The notes: a model not told the origin generated them from the sequence alone. Positions 1-6,578 are shown, counted from the first letter of the stretch. The stretch is DNA of 8,471 nucleotides from Verrucomicrobiota bacterium (GCA_003219345.1 QHOP01000069.1:1-8471), one strand, 5' to 3'. A program made the numbers and translations.

Positions 1-155
1 CCATGCAGGACTTTGGCCCGCAGTTTGCCGGCGCGCATCCACTGCCGGATGCGCAGCCGGCTCAACGCAAAGACGCCCGCTTCCATGCCCGACATGAAAA
101 ACGAGAGCGCGAAGGATAACGCCATCACCGCAGCGATGAGCGGTCCGTTTTGCAT
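1..155 (-). CDS. CNNM/CorC-HlyC family membrane protein, N-terminal fragment (second of a tandem pair)
   Basis: The gene starts at the ATG at 155-153 and runs off the left edge, so only 51 complete residues are visible. It opens MQNGPLIAAVMALSF, a hydrophobic segment, followed by FMSGMEAGVFALSRLRIRQW. That matches the start of the DUF21 domain, where a first membrane helix is followed by a small-residue/Glu motif and then a basic Leu/Arg stretch; the neighbour has the parallel AVAESALFSLGKWQARQL. Start choice is firm: an AAAGGAGGG Shine-Dalgarno sits at 171-163, seven bases upstream, formed by the last codons of the preceding gene. Only one base separates that gene's stop from this ATG, so the two are surely co-transcribed and probably translationally coupled. 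Members of this family are membrane proteins linked to Mg2+/Co2+ transport or efflux. CBS and C-terminal domains would lie outside the window and cannot be checked. Confidence 0.85.
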   Translation of the reverse strand, partial: MQNGPLIAAVMALSFALSFFMSGMEAGVFALSRLRIRQWMRAGKLRAKVLH

Positions 156-156
156 T

Positions 157-1410
157 TTAATGCCCTCCTTTGCGGGTCATTGCTTCAACCAGCAACTCGC
201 GCGCCCGCCGTTCGTCCGCCGCCATGGCCGTCAGTTTCAGGCCGCGAAAGGAGGCGGATTGACCGACAGACGGCACGACCTCCAGTTGCGACAACAACAA
301 ACCGCCCATCGTGTCCACCCCGGGCACGTCGCCCAGTTCCGGGTATTCGCGGCAAAAATCCTCCAATCGCATCGTCGCATTCACGCGCCAGCGGCCCTCG
401 CCCAGCTTCTCCATGACAAAGCCCTGCGTTTCGCCTTCGCCGCGAATTTCGCCGATCATCTCCTCCAAAATATCTTCCATCGTCACGATGCCGGCCGTGC
501 CGCCAAATTCATCGAGCACGATGGCCAAACCGCGCTGCTGGCGCTGCAAACTTTTCAGCAGTTGCAGCAGGTTCATGCTTTCGGGAACGAACGACGGCAA
601 CTCGACGGCATCCGCCAGATCGGTTTGCGGATCAAGCAGCAACGCCCGCGTGTTGAGGATGCCAACGATGGTGTCGGGCGTCTCGTCGTAAATCGGCAGG
701 CGGCGATGCTTATATTGGCGCACCGCGGCGATCATTTCTTCGACCGACAAATCATCCGAAATGCAGGCCATCTGCGAACGCGGCCTCAACACGTCGCGAG
801 CCGTCCGGCGATCCAGGCTGATGATCTGGAGAATAATTTCCTTCTCCGACTGCGCGAGTGTGCCCTGTTGATACGCCAGTTCGAGCAGTTCCTGGTATTC
901 CTCGTCCGACAATGCGGCCGGCGGTTTGATGGATTTGGGCACGACGGCGCGAAGGATGGCGGTGTCCAGGTGCTGGGCGACCTGGCGCAGCGGACGTGTT
1001 ACGCCCTGCATAAAAAACATCGGCCGCGCCACCCACAACGACCATCGCTCCGGCGCGCGCACTGCGAGGGTTTTGGGGACCACTTCGCAACCAACGAGAA
1101 TCAACGCCAGCAAAGCGACGATCATCACGCCGGTGACAGGCGCCGGCCAGCCGCCACTCAACGCGAACCACAGCGAGATGGCGACGATGATCGAGTTGGC
1201 AAACGTGTTGCCCAACACGATCGTCGCCAGCAAATCCTGCGGCTCGGCCAGGAGTCGCGCGACTACGCCACCGGTTTGCGGCGAGCGCTCAACCAGTTGG
1301 CGCGCCTGCCATTTGCCGAGGGAGAAGAGGGCCGACTCGGCCACCGCGAAGAAAAAGCTCGCGCCGGCAAACACGAGGACACCCACCACAGCCCACAGCG
1401 GCGTCAGCAT
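157..1410 (-). CDS. CNNM/CorC-HlyC family protein: DUF21 membrane domain, CBS pair, CorC_HlyC domain
   Basis: This 417-residue protein has the full architecture of the CNNM/CorC (UPF0053, hemolysin-C-like) family. Residues 1 to about 150 form the DUF21 membrane domain, with hydrophobic segments near 5-27, 60-82 and 90-112 and the conserved stretches GNTFANSII (67-75) and VPKTLAVRAPE (111-121). Residues about 200-325 form a CBS domain pair, ending in the hallmark LDEFGGTAGIVTMEDILEEM (299-318), a nucleotide-binding type regulatory module. Residues about 330-412 fit the C-terminal CorC_HlyC domain (FVMEKLGEGRWRVNATMRLEDF). Relatives act in Mg2+/Co2+ homeostasis; the old name hemolysin is not evidence of toxicity. 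The substrate here is unknown. The ATG at 1410 is preceded by no clear Shine-Dalgarno. It is divergent from the lipoprotein gene and is followed after one base by a paralogue. Confidence 0.93.
   Translation of the reverse strand: MLTPLWAVVGVLVFAGASFFFAVAESALFSLGKWQARQLVERSPQTGGVVARLLAEPQDLLATIVLGNTFANSIIVAISLWFALSGGWPAPVTGVMIVALLALILVGCEVVPKTLAVRAPERWSLWVARPMFFMQGVTRPLRQVAQHLDTAILRAVVPKSIKPPAALSDEEYQELLELAYQQGTLAQSEKEIILQIISLDRRTARDVLRPRSQMACISDDLSVEEMIAAVRQYKHRRLPIYDETPDTIVGILNTRALLLDPQTDLADAVELPSFVPESMNLLQLLKSLQRQQRGLAIVLDEFGGTAGIVTMEDILEEMIGEIRGEGETQGFVMEKLGEGRWRVNATMRLEDFCREYPELGDVPGVDTMGGLLLSQLEVVPSVGQSASFRGLKLTAMAADERRARELLVEAMTRKGGH
163..171 (-). promoter_or_regulatory. Shine-Dalgarno of the second CNNM/CorC-type gene
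   Basis: On the minus strand the bases read AAAGGAGGG, seven bases before the ATG at 155-153. It lies inside the Lys-Gly-Gly codons at the end of the upstream gene, so ribosomes finishing that gene sit on this site. This is the strongest ribosome binding site in the window; most other genes here have weak ones. Confidence 0.8.
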
Positions 1411-1562
1411 GGAAGGAGTATCGAATAAAGGGCGTCGAACGCAATTGGGAAAGTCATGGTTGCCCTGAGGCGGTCATACAAGCAATAATGAAGCCGCTGG
1501 CAATCGCGATGAATCCCTTCCTCTTCCAAAGCAAAAACCAACGCGAACCGGGGTCATCGGCG

Positions 1563-2000
1563 ATGAAACACTATCCAATAACAATCGTCATTGGAACAAT
1601 CGTAGTAGCCTCCATCGTCGTAAGCTGCATGAGTTCGAGCAGAGCGACGGGACCAACTGCTGGAACCGTACGTACTTTCGAGGCGAGTGAAGGCGAAGTG
1701 GGTTTGACAATTGTCAACACCTTCATAATTGGCCATTACCGCGACATGCTGTTAAGCCAAGCTGTTGGGAGCGGTGAATTAGTTCGTGGTTGGCATCCAA
1801 CGAATGGTTTTCTTTTACAGCCGGGCACTGGCTCACCCTATCAGGGATATTTTCATATCGTCGCTGCACCCGTAGCAACTAATCAAACTCAGGAAGGTCA
1901 GCCTGGGCGATGGTCCATGATATATGGTAGCCAGCTACCTCAATTCAGGGGCACGCCGCGCCGAATATACGTCGGCACGTCGAGGTCTTCGCCGTGGTAG
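1563..2000 (+). CDS. Hypothetical lipoprotein, low G+C, tail overlapping ftsZ
   Basis: I do not recognise this protein. Read from the ATG at 1563 it has 145 residues and begins with a lipoprotein-type signal: Lys2, a hydrophobic run from 6 to 20, then the lipobox VVSC with Cys22, followed by Ser-rich sequence. The ATG at 1488 would add 25 residues in front of this signal, so I prefer 1563, although no clear Shine-Dalgarno precedes either. The mature part is Gly/Thr/Gln-rich, without Cys clusters or other known motifs. Its G+C (85 of 180 bases over 1561-1620 and 1741-1860) is far below that of the flanking genes. The last 61 bases lie antisense to the end of ftsZ, so roughly the final 20 residues (basic, Arg/Ser-rich) may be read-through caused by loss of an original stop. 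It could be a recent acquisition, an orphan gene or a decaying gene. Confidence 0.55.
   Translation: MKHYPITIVIGTIVVASIVVSCMSSSRATGPTAGTVRTFEASEGEVGLTIVNTFIIGHYRDMLLSQAVGSGELVRGWHPTNGFLLQPGTGSPYQGYFHIVAAPVATNQTQEGQPGRWSMIYGSQLPQFRGTPRRIYVGTSRSSPW
1926..1939 (-). terminator. Candidate hairpin directly after the ftsZ stop codon
   Basis: On the minus strand GGTAGCTGGCTACC follows the ftsZ TGA (1942-1940) with no gap. GGTAG and CTACC pair across a CTGG loop (six pairs if the loop shrinks to two bases). The next bases are ATATATC, not a T run, so this is at best a weak intrinsic terminator. Its exact position at the end of the operon is the main argument. It lies inside the convergent lipoprotein ORF. 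Confidence 0.3.
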
Positions 2001-3286
2001 ATGGTCGGTTCGCTCTTCTCGAAACGGCCCTTGGAAACGATTTCCAGCGGCAACGTGCCCTGTCGCATTTTTGACCCCGGCTTGCGATACGGCTTGCGTT
2101 TTTGCTGGGCCAGCAGTTGCTGCTTCTTGTCCGGCCCCAGTTCGGGCGGCGGCGGGACGAAACGCGAGGGGGGACGGGTGGGTGGATTTTTCTCGATGAA
2201 CTGGACGTCAAACGCGGACGCTTCCACTGTTTCGCTGGCCGTTCTCTTTGACGTCACACCGTTTCCTTCGCGTAACACCGCTGCCGCAGCGACAGCATCG
2301 GCGGCTTCCGTTTCGGGCTGAGGCCGGCGCGAAGCGATGACGGTGACGGAGAGGCGGTCGCCCAATGCGGCCTCGACCGCGGCGCCCATGATGATGTGCG
2401 CGTATTCGCAGGCGTGATTGATCTGCGACATGACCCGGTTCACTTCGGCCATGGTCAGATCGCTGCCGGCAACGATGCTGACGAGCACCGACTCGGCTTC
2501 GTTCAACACCGCCCCGCCTTCCAACCACGGACTGGCCAGAAGCATCTCGACGACTTCGCGCGCGCGGTGTTCGCCCTGAGCTTCCGCGCAGGCGAACGAA
2601 CTTTCCGCATGCTGACCGCGCACGACGGCGCAGAGGTCGGCAAAATCCACGTTGATGATCCCCGCGCGGGCGAGCAGCCGCCAGATGCCGCGAAGTCCCT
2701 GGGCCAGCAGATCGTTCGTGATTTTGAACGTCTCAATGAGACTGGTGTTCTCATCAATCAATTTGATCACGCGCTGGTTCGGCAGGCAAAGCACCGCATC
2801 GGCCGTTTCCTTGAGTTCTTCCAGACCGGCCTGCGCCTGACTCCGGCGACGCGCGCCCTCGCACTCGAAAGGCAGCGTGGCAATGGCCACCACCAGCGCA
2901 CCGGCTTCCTTTGCCGCGCGCGCCAGGACTGGACTCGCTCCGGTGCCCGTGCCTCCGCCCAGGCCGGTCACAATCACGACCACTTCGGCGCCCGCGCACA
3001 GCTGGCATAACTTTTCCGCGTCCTCTTCCGCCGCGGCCCGGCCGACTTCCGGATCACCACCGGCTCCGAGGCCGCGCGTGAGCGTCGCGCCCAGCGGCAC
3101 CACGCACCCGACCGACAGATCGAGCAGCGCCTGGACGTCCGTGTTCACCGCGGCGAACTCGACGCCCGCAAACTCGCTATGCGCGAAGTGCTCCACCGCG
3201 TTGCAGCCCGCGCCCCCCACGCCGAACACTTTCAGCCTGAGTTCCCTCGAATCCATGCTCGAAACGATTTTATCTTGGTTTGTCAT
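1940..3286 (-). CDS. ftsZ: Cell division protein FtsZ (tubulin-like GTPase)
   Basis: FtsZ polymerises at mid-cell in a GTP-dependent way and recruits the divisome. The 448-residue product has the N-terminal GTP-binding region: FGVGGAGCNAVEH from residue 21, VNTDVQALLDL, RGLGAGGDPEVG, and the tubulin signature GLGGGTGTG at 108-116. The T7 loop NVDFADL (212-218) keeps both catalytic acidic residues, D214 and D217. The segment after it (GQHAESSFACAEAQGEHRAR, 224-243) differs strongly from the usual Met/Gly-rich sequence of most FtsZ proteins. A disordered linker from about 321 turns Pro-, Lys- and Gln-rich, and the protein ends in the conserved C-terminal peptide DLDVPTYIRRG (434-444) that binds FtsA. 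Its ATG follows the ftsA TAA directly with no recognisable Shine-Dalgarno, so translation is probably coupled to ftsA. A second Met at residue 11 is a possible start. Confidence 0.97.
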   Translation of the reverse strand: MTNQDKIVSSMDSRELRLKVFGVGGAGCNAVEHFAHSEFAGVEFAAVNTDVQALLDLSVGCVVPLGATLTRGLGAGGDPEVGRAAAEEDAEKLCQLCAGAEVVVIVTGLGGGTGTGASPVLARAAKEAGALVVAIATLPFECEGARRRSQAQAGLEELKETADAVLCLPNQRVIKLIDENTSLIETFKITNDLLAQGLRGIWRLLARAGIINVDFADLCAVVRGQHAESSFACAEAQGEHRAREVVEMLLASPWLEGGAVLNEAESVLVSIVAGSDLTMAEVNRVMSQINHACEYAHIIMGAAVEAALGDRLSVTVIASRRPQPETEAADAVAAAAVLREGNGVTSKRTASETVEASAFDVQFIEKNPPTRPPSRFVPPPPELGPDKKQQLLAQQKRKPYRKPGSKMRQGTLPLEIVSKGRFEKSEPTIYHGEDLDVPTYIRRGVPLN

Positions 3287-4513
3287 TTACTTTTTCACCG
3301 CGCGAAGCAATTCGCTGACCTTGCTTTTAATGCCGCCGAGGCGGCCGCGACCGGGCCTCCGGCTGACCTGGAACGAGCCGAATTTGACCAATCCAATGGT
3401 GGTCGCGAATTCCGGCTGGTCCAGCGCCGACTTCAGTCCGCCGATTGAATTGGTTTTGCCGAGCGACACCGGCATTCCGAAAATCTGTTCGGCCAGCTTT
3501 TGAATCTGTGGGATGCGCGCGCCGCCGCCGCACAGAAAAACTCCGGCACGCAAGTAATCGAGCAGGCCGGTCGGGCCGATTTCCTGGACGATGAGCCGAA
3601 AAATCTCCTCGACGCGCAGGGACATGATGCGGCGCAGATGTTCGAGGTTGATGGAACGCTCCGACAAACCATGCTGGTTCGCGAGGGTAACGGTCTGGCC
3701 CTTCACCCTGTCGTCCACCAGCGCGGAGCCGTGTTCGATCTTGAGTTGTTCGGCGAGACTCAAGGGAACTTTCAATCCGTAAGCCAGATCGTTCGAGATG
3801 TGGTCGCCGCCGACCGCCAGCAATCCGGTGTGCTTGATGATGCCATCCGCGCAAACGACGTATTCGGTCGTGCCGCCTCCGATGTCAATGACCAGAGCGC
3901 CCAGTTCCTTCTGCTCGCTGCTCAACAGGGCCAACGACGAGGCCAGTCCGTTGAAAACGATGTCTTCGACCTCCAACTGCAAACTTTTCACCGCCCGAAT
4001 CGGGTTCTGCAGCCGGTTGAAATTGCCGTGGACCACATGCACGTCCACATCCACTTTCGCGCCGAGCATGCCGACCGGATTCTGAATGCCGTCCTGGCCA
4101 TCCACGCGGAAGTGCTGGCGAATGACGTGGACCACGTGATTCTCGGCCGGCAGGTTGATGGCCTTGGCGTTTTTGATCGCGTCCTGCACGTCTTCGTCGG
4201 TGATCTCGCGGTCGGCGGAAACGACCGGATGCACGCCGCGATTGTTAAAGCCGCGCAGATGCCCGCCACTGACGCCAAGATAAACGCTGCGAACCTCCAC
4301 GTCGGCCATCTGCTCCGCCTCGACGACGGCATTGCGAATATCCTCGCTCGCGAGCGCAGGATCAACGATCTCGCCTTTGCGCACGCCACGCGAGCGGCAC
4401 TGGCCGACGCCGATGATGCTGAGCGCGCGGGCGTCGTTGACTTCGCCAACGATTGCGCAGATTTTCGACGTGCCCACTTCCAGACCGACAATGACGGAGG
4501 ATTGATCAAACAT
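3287..4513 (-). CDS. ftsA: Cell division protein FtsA (actin-like membrane anchor for FtsZ)
   Basis: FtsA is an actin-fold ATPase that tethers FtsZ filaments to the inner face of the membrane. The 408 residues align throughout with the family: phosphate-1 motif VIVGLEVGTSKICAIVGEV (7-25), the SHS2/1C interaction domain at about 84-165, phosphate-2 motif VIDIGGGTTEYVV (208-220), and adenosine motif AGVFLCGGGARIPQIQKLAE (323-342). The last 16 residues (GGIKSKVSELLRAVKK) form a basic amphipathic helix, the expected membrane-targeting sequence. An AGGA Shine-Dalgarno lies about eight bases before the ATG at 4513. The start overlaps the end of ftsQ by eight bases and the stop is immediately followed by the ftsZ ATG. 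The presence of both FtsA and FtsZ argues against Planctomycetes and Chlamydiae as the source. Confidence 0.97.
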   Translation of the reverse strand: MFDQSSVIVGLEVGTSKICAIVGEVNDARALSIIGVGQCRSRGVRKGEIVDPALASEDIRNAVVEAEQMADVEVRSVYLGVSGGHLRGFNNRGVHPVVSADREITDEDVQDAIKNAKAINLPAENHVVHVIRQHFRVDGQDGIQNPVGMLGAKVDVDVHVVHGNFNRLQNPIRAVKSLQLEVEDIVFNGLASSLALLSSEQKELGALVIDIGGGTTEYVVCADGIIKHTGLLAVGGDHISNDLAYGLKVPLSLAEQLKIEHGSALVDDRVKGQTVTLANQHGLSERSINLEHLRRIMSLRVEEIFRLIVQEIGPTGLLDYLRAGVFLCGGGARIPQIQKLAEQIFGMPVSLGKTNSIGGLKSALDQPEFATTIGLVKFGSFQVSRRPGRGRLGGIKSKVSELLRAVKK

Positions 4514-5459
4514 GTTTTTTCCTGTTGGGTGAGGCTGGGTCGGGTTTGGGCGCCAAGGGCGGCACCGGAGCGGCTTCGAGCCACAGCGCCGGAGCGTTGT
4601 TAGTCACGGACAGATCGAGGGTCCAAATGGCCTTGCCCATATTTTTGCCGAGGTCATACACCAGCCGCCAGTGACGCAGTTGGTCCTCCAAGTGGTCCAG
4701 CGCAAAAGTGATCCGGCTTCCCTGCCCCGTGGTAACCTGCAGCACCTCTGTCCCCGAGACATCCACGCTCTTCAAGTCAACCAGGCCGGCCATTGGCGAG
4801 TTTTCGAATTCGGCGATCAACCGCAGCGCGGCACGGACTTTCGGCGAATGGATCGCGCTGCCCGGAAGGAACTCCGCCGCGTTGCCGCCGGACAAGACCG
4901 GCAACGCATCTCCGTCCAGCGAAATCGTGTCCACTTGGACCGGCAGCGGTTGAATGACGTGGCCGCTCTTGTCGAGGTAATAAGAGACGAGCCCGAGGCC
5001 GCCGCCCGGTTGAAGCCGCAGCATTTTCATCCGGGCGATCGGCTCCCGTTCGATCACCGATATCTTCAATGTCCGCGGCAGCACGCGCTCGACTGCGACC
5101 GACTGAATCATTGGCGCCAGCTCCAAGTCGTTCTTTATGCGATTCAAATCAAGCGCCAGCAGATTGTCGCCGGGTCTGACACCGGCCCACTTCCGCAGTT
5201 GCTCCACCGGAATTGAGCCGTCGGTCTGGATGTCCAACTCGCGAATCGCGAAAGCGTCGTTGTTGAACACGAACTCGTCGAGCGCCCAATCGCCGACGCG
5301 CCAAAGCAGGTAAAGCCCCAGGACCGTGCCGAGCGACAGGCCAACAGCGGTGGTTGCCAGCCGCAACCGCGCTGCGCGGATTTCTTTAGCGCGCAGCTTC
5401 ACGTCGAGCACGTTGCCGCGTTCGAGCCGCCGGTTTTTCGGTTTGCGTTTGATCCACAT
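4506..5459 (-). CDS. ftsQ: Cell division protein FtsQ (POTRA domain septal scaffold)
   Basis: FtsQ is a bitopic membrane protein that links cytoplasmic ring proteins to septal wall synthesis. From the ATG at 5459 the product has 317 residues: a basic cytoplasmic tail (MWIKRKPKNRR), one membrane helix at about 34-54 (ATTAVGLSLGTVLGLYLLW), a POTRA domain at about 69-138 (FAIRELDIQTDGSIPVEQLR through VERVLPRTLKISVIEREP), then the FtsQ beta domain (DKSGHVIQPL) and a Pro/Ala/Lys-rich tail. The ATG at 5513, directly after an in-frame TAA, would add 18 residues. Neither start has a Shine-Dalgarno; I chose 5459 because the charged tail is a typical beginning and the extra stretch abuts a repeat-like structure. 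Its stop overlaps the ftsA start by eight bases. FtsQ proteins diverge greatly, so recognition rests on domain layout and gene position. Confidence 0.9.
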   Translation of the reverse strand: MWIKRKPKNRRLERGNVLDVKLRAKEIRAARLRLATTAVGLSLGTVLGLYLLWRVGDWALDEFVFNNDAFAIRELDIQTDGSIPVEQLRKWAGVRPGDNLLALDLNRIKNDLELAPMIQSVAVERVLPRTLKISVIEREPIARMKMLRLQPGGGLGLVSYYLDKSGHVIQPLPVQVDTISLDGDALPVLSGGNAAEFLPGSAIHSPKVRAALRLIAEFENSPMAGLVDLKSVDVSGTEVLQVTTGQGSRITFALDHLEDQLRHWRLVYDLGKNMGKAIWTLDLSVTNNAPALWLEAAPVPPLAPKPDPASPNRKKHV

Positions 5460-5517
5460 GTTCAGACAGCGAACTGCAATTTTCTGTCGTGGAGCCGAGT
5501 TCCGCCAAGCCATTTAT

Positions 5518-5585
5518 GCAGGCAGCGCGCGATGTCCTCATCGCGCCTTGGCGCCGGCGGGCTGGGGACAGCCTGCCCTGCCTGC
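5518..5585. repeat. Three-way-junction palindromic structure between ddl and ftsQ
   Basis: Arms GCAGGCAG (5518-5525) and CTGCCTGC (5578-5585) form a perfect 8-bp outer stem. Inside it lie two perfect hairpins: GCGCGATG / CATCGCGC around TCCT (5527-5546, 8 bp) and GGCTG / CAGCC around GGGA (5560-5573, 5 bp). A further self-complementary CGCCGGCG (5552-5559) sits between them. There is no T run, so it is not an ordinary terminator. A 7-base direct repeat TGTTCAG occurs at 5459-5465 and 5586-5592, the second copy directly abutting the outer stem. It could be a dispersed REP-like or MITE-like element, or a structured leader of ftsQ. Confidence 0.6.
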
Positions 5586-5629
5586 TGTTCAGGGACTCGC
5601 CGAGCTCATCGCTCCGCCGGTTCGACAAT

Positions 5630-6547
5630 TCAACGGGTCACTGCCGGCGCGCGTTGCATCGCCAGATCAATCATCCGTTGGCACAACTCGGTGAAACTGA
5701 TTCCCGCCGCCGCCGCGGCCTTCGGCAACAAACTTGTCTCCGTCATGCCGGGCAGCGTGTTGACTTCGAGCACAATTGGCTCGCCGTTCGGCCGCACCAT
5801 CACATCGACGCGCCCATAGTCGCGACCGCCCACCGCGCGGAATGCGCCCAGCGCCGCCTGCTGGATGCGCTGAGAGTTCGTCGCATCAAAGGGCGCCGGA
5901 CAGAAATACTCCGTCCGGCCACGGGTGTATTTGTTTTTGTAGTCGTAGCCCCCCTGCTTGGGCCGGACCTCCACGATGGGCAAAGCCTCCCCGCCCAGAA
6001 TGCCCACCGTGGTTTCCCGGCCCAAAATCTTTTCCTCCGTCAAAACTTCCGAGTCATAACGAAGCGCCTCGGCCAAGGCCAAGGCCCAGTCCTCGACCCG
6101 CTCGACGAACTGCAGGCCGACACTGGAACCTTGCCGCACCGGCTTGAGCACCACCGGCGGTTGCCAGCCGGCGGGCCACGGTGTTTTCGGCGAAGTAAAC
6201 ACTTCAAACCGCGCCGTCGGCACGCCTGCTGAGAGGCACCGTTTTTTGGTGGCAACTTTGTCGAACGCAACGCGGCTCGCTTCGGAATCGCAACCGGTGT
6301 AAGGCACGCCCAACGCTTCCAAATGCTTTTGCACCGCGCCGTCCTCGCCGTAGGTTCCATGCAACGCGAGAAAGACAACATCCGTTCTGAGCGGCAGGGC
6401 CCACGAATCATCCCGCGGGTCGAGTTCACCAACCGTGTGCCCCAGCGAGCGCAACGCCTTCACCACCGCGGCGCCCGACTTAAGCGATACTTCCCGCTCC
6501 GCGGACGGGCCGCCGAGCATCACGGTAATGTTCAGTGTTTCGGACAT
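5630..6547 (-). CDS. ddl: D-alanine--D-alanine ligase
   Basis: This ATP-grasp enzyme joins two D-Ala molecules, giving the dipeptide that MurF adds to the UDP-MurNAc tripeptide in the cytoplasm. The 305-residue length is typical of DdlB-type enzymes. The N-terminal motif LGGPSAEREVSLKSG (11-25) carries the D-Ala-binding Glu17; HGTYGEDG lies at 63-70; VLKPVRQGSSVGL (133-145) holds the ATP-binding Lys135 and the flexible Ser loop. Tyr207 in YDYKNKY matches the Tyr that marks D-Ala rather than D-lactate specificity. Metal ligands D248, E261 and N263 lie in GRVDVM and LEVNTLPGMT, followed by Ser272-Leu273. The ATG at 6547 has no clear Shine-Dalgarno. It lies 176 bases after murB and ahead of ftsQ, the usual dcw order. 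All catalytic residues I can place are kept, so it should be active. Confidence 0.97.
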   Translation of the reverse strand: MSETLNITVMLGGPSAEREVSLKSGAAVVKALRSLGHTVGELDPRDDSWALPLRTDVVFLALHGTYGEDGAVQKHLEALGVPYTGCDSEASRVAFDKVATKKRCLSAGVPTARFEVFTSPKTPWPAGWQPPVVLKPVRQGSSVGLQFVERVEDWALALAEALRYDSEVLTEEKILGRETTVGILGGEALPIVEVRPKQGGYDYKNKYTRGRTEYFCPAPFDATNSQRIQQAALGAFRAVGGRDYGRVDVMVRPNGEPIVLEVNTLPGMTETSLLPKAAAAAGISFTELCQRMIDLAMQRAPAVTR

Positions 6548-6578
6548 TCGCTTCGATTCCCAACCGACAAACGTTATG

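Noticed and set aside
13..1428. Long plus-strand ORF opposite the CNNM/CorC-type genes (471 codons)
   Set aside because: It is antisense to a clear family member; its product is Arg/His/Gln-rich without domains, as expected from the opposite strand of high-G+C coding sequence.
1411..1562. Promoters in the divergent gap between the CNNM/CorC-type gene and the lipoprotein gene
   Set aside because: Candidate boxes such as TTGCGT-16-GATACT on the minus strand match the consensus at only about half of positions, and the organism's promoter consensus is unknown.
1704..1717. 14-bp perfect palindrome TTGACAATTGTCAA inside the lipoprotein gene
   Set aside because: About 0.5 such palindromes are expected in a window this size, and it lies in coding sequence, so I do not call an operator. 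The TTGACA in it has no well-spaced -10 partner.
2396..3010. Plus-strand ORF opposite ftsZ
   Set aside because: It lies entirely within the ftsZ GTPase domain on the other strand and has no domain signal.
3500..4603. Plus-strand ORF opposite ftsA
   Set aside because: It is antisense to a full-length FtsA with all motifs, and has no start signal of its own.
5386..5628. Minus-strand ORF starting with TTG between ddl and ftsQ
   Set aside because: Most of it is out of frame with the start of ftsQ, the product is Arg/Ser-rich, and there is no binding site.
5489..6232. Plus-strand ORF across the ddl-ftsQ gap and ddl
   Set aside because: It reads through the palindromic element and then antisense ddl; the composition is that of a shadow frame.
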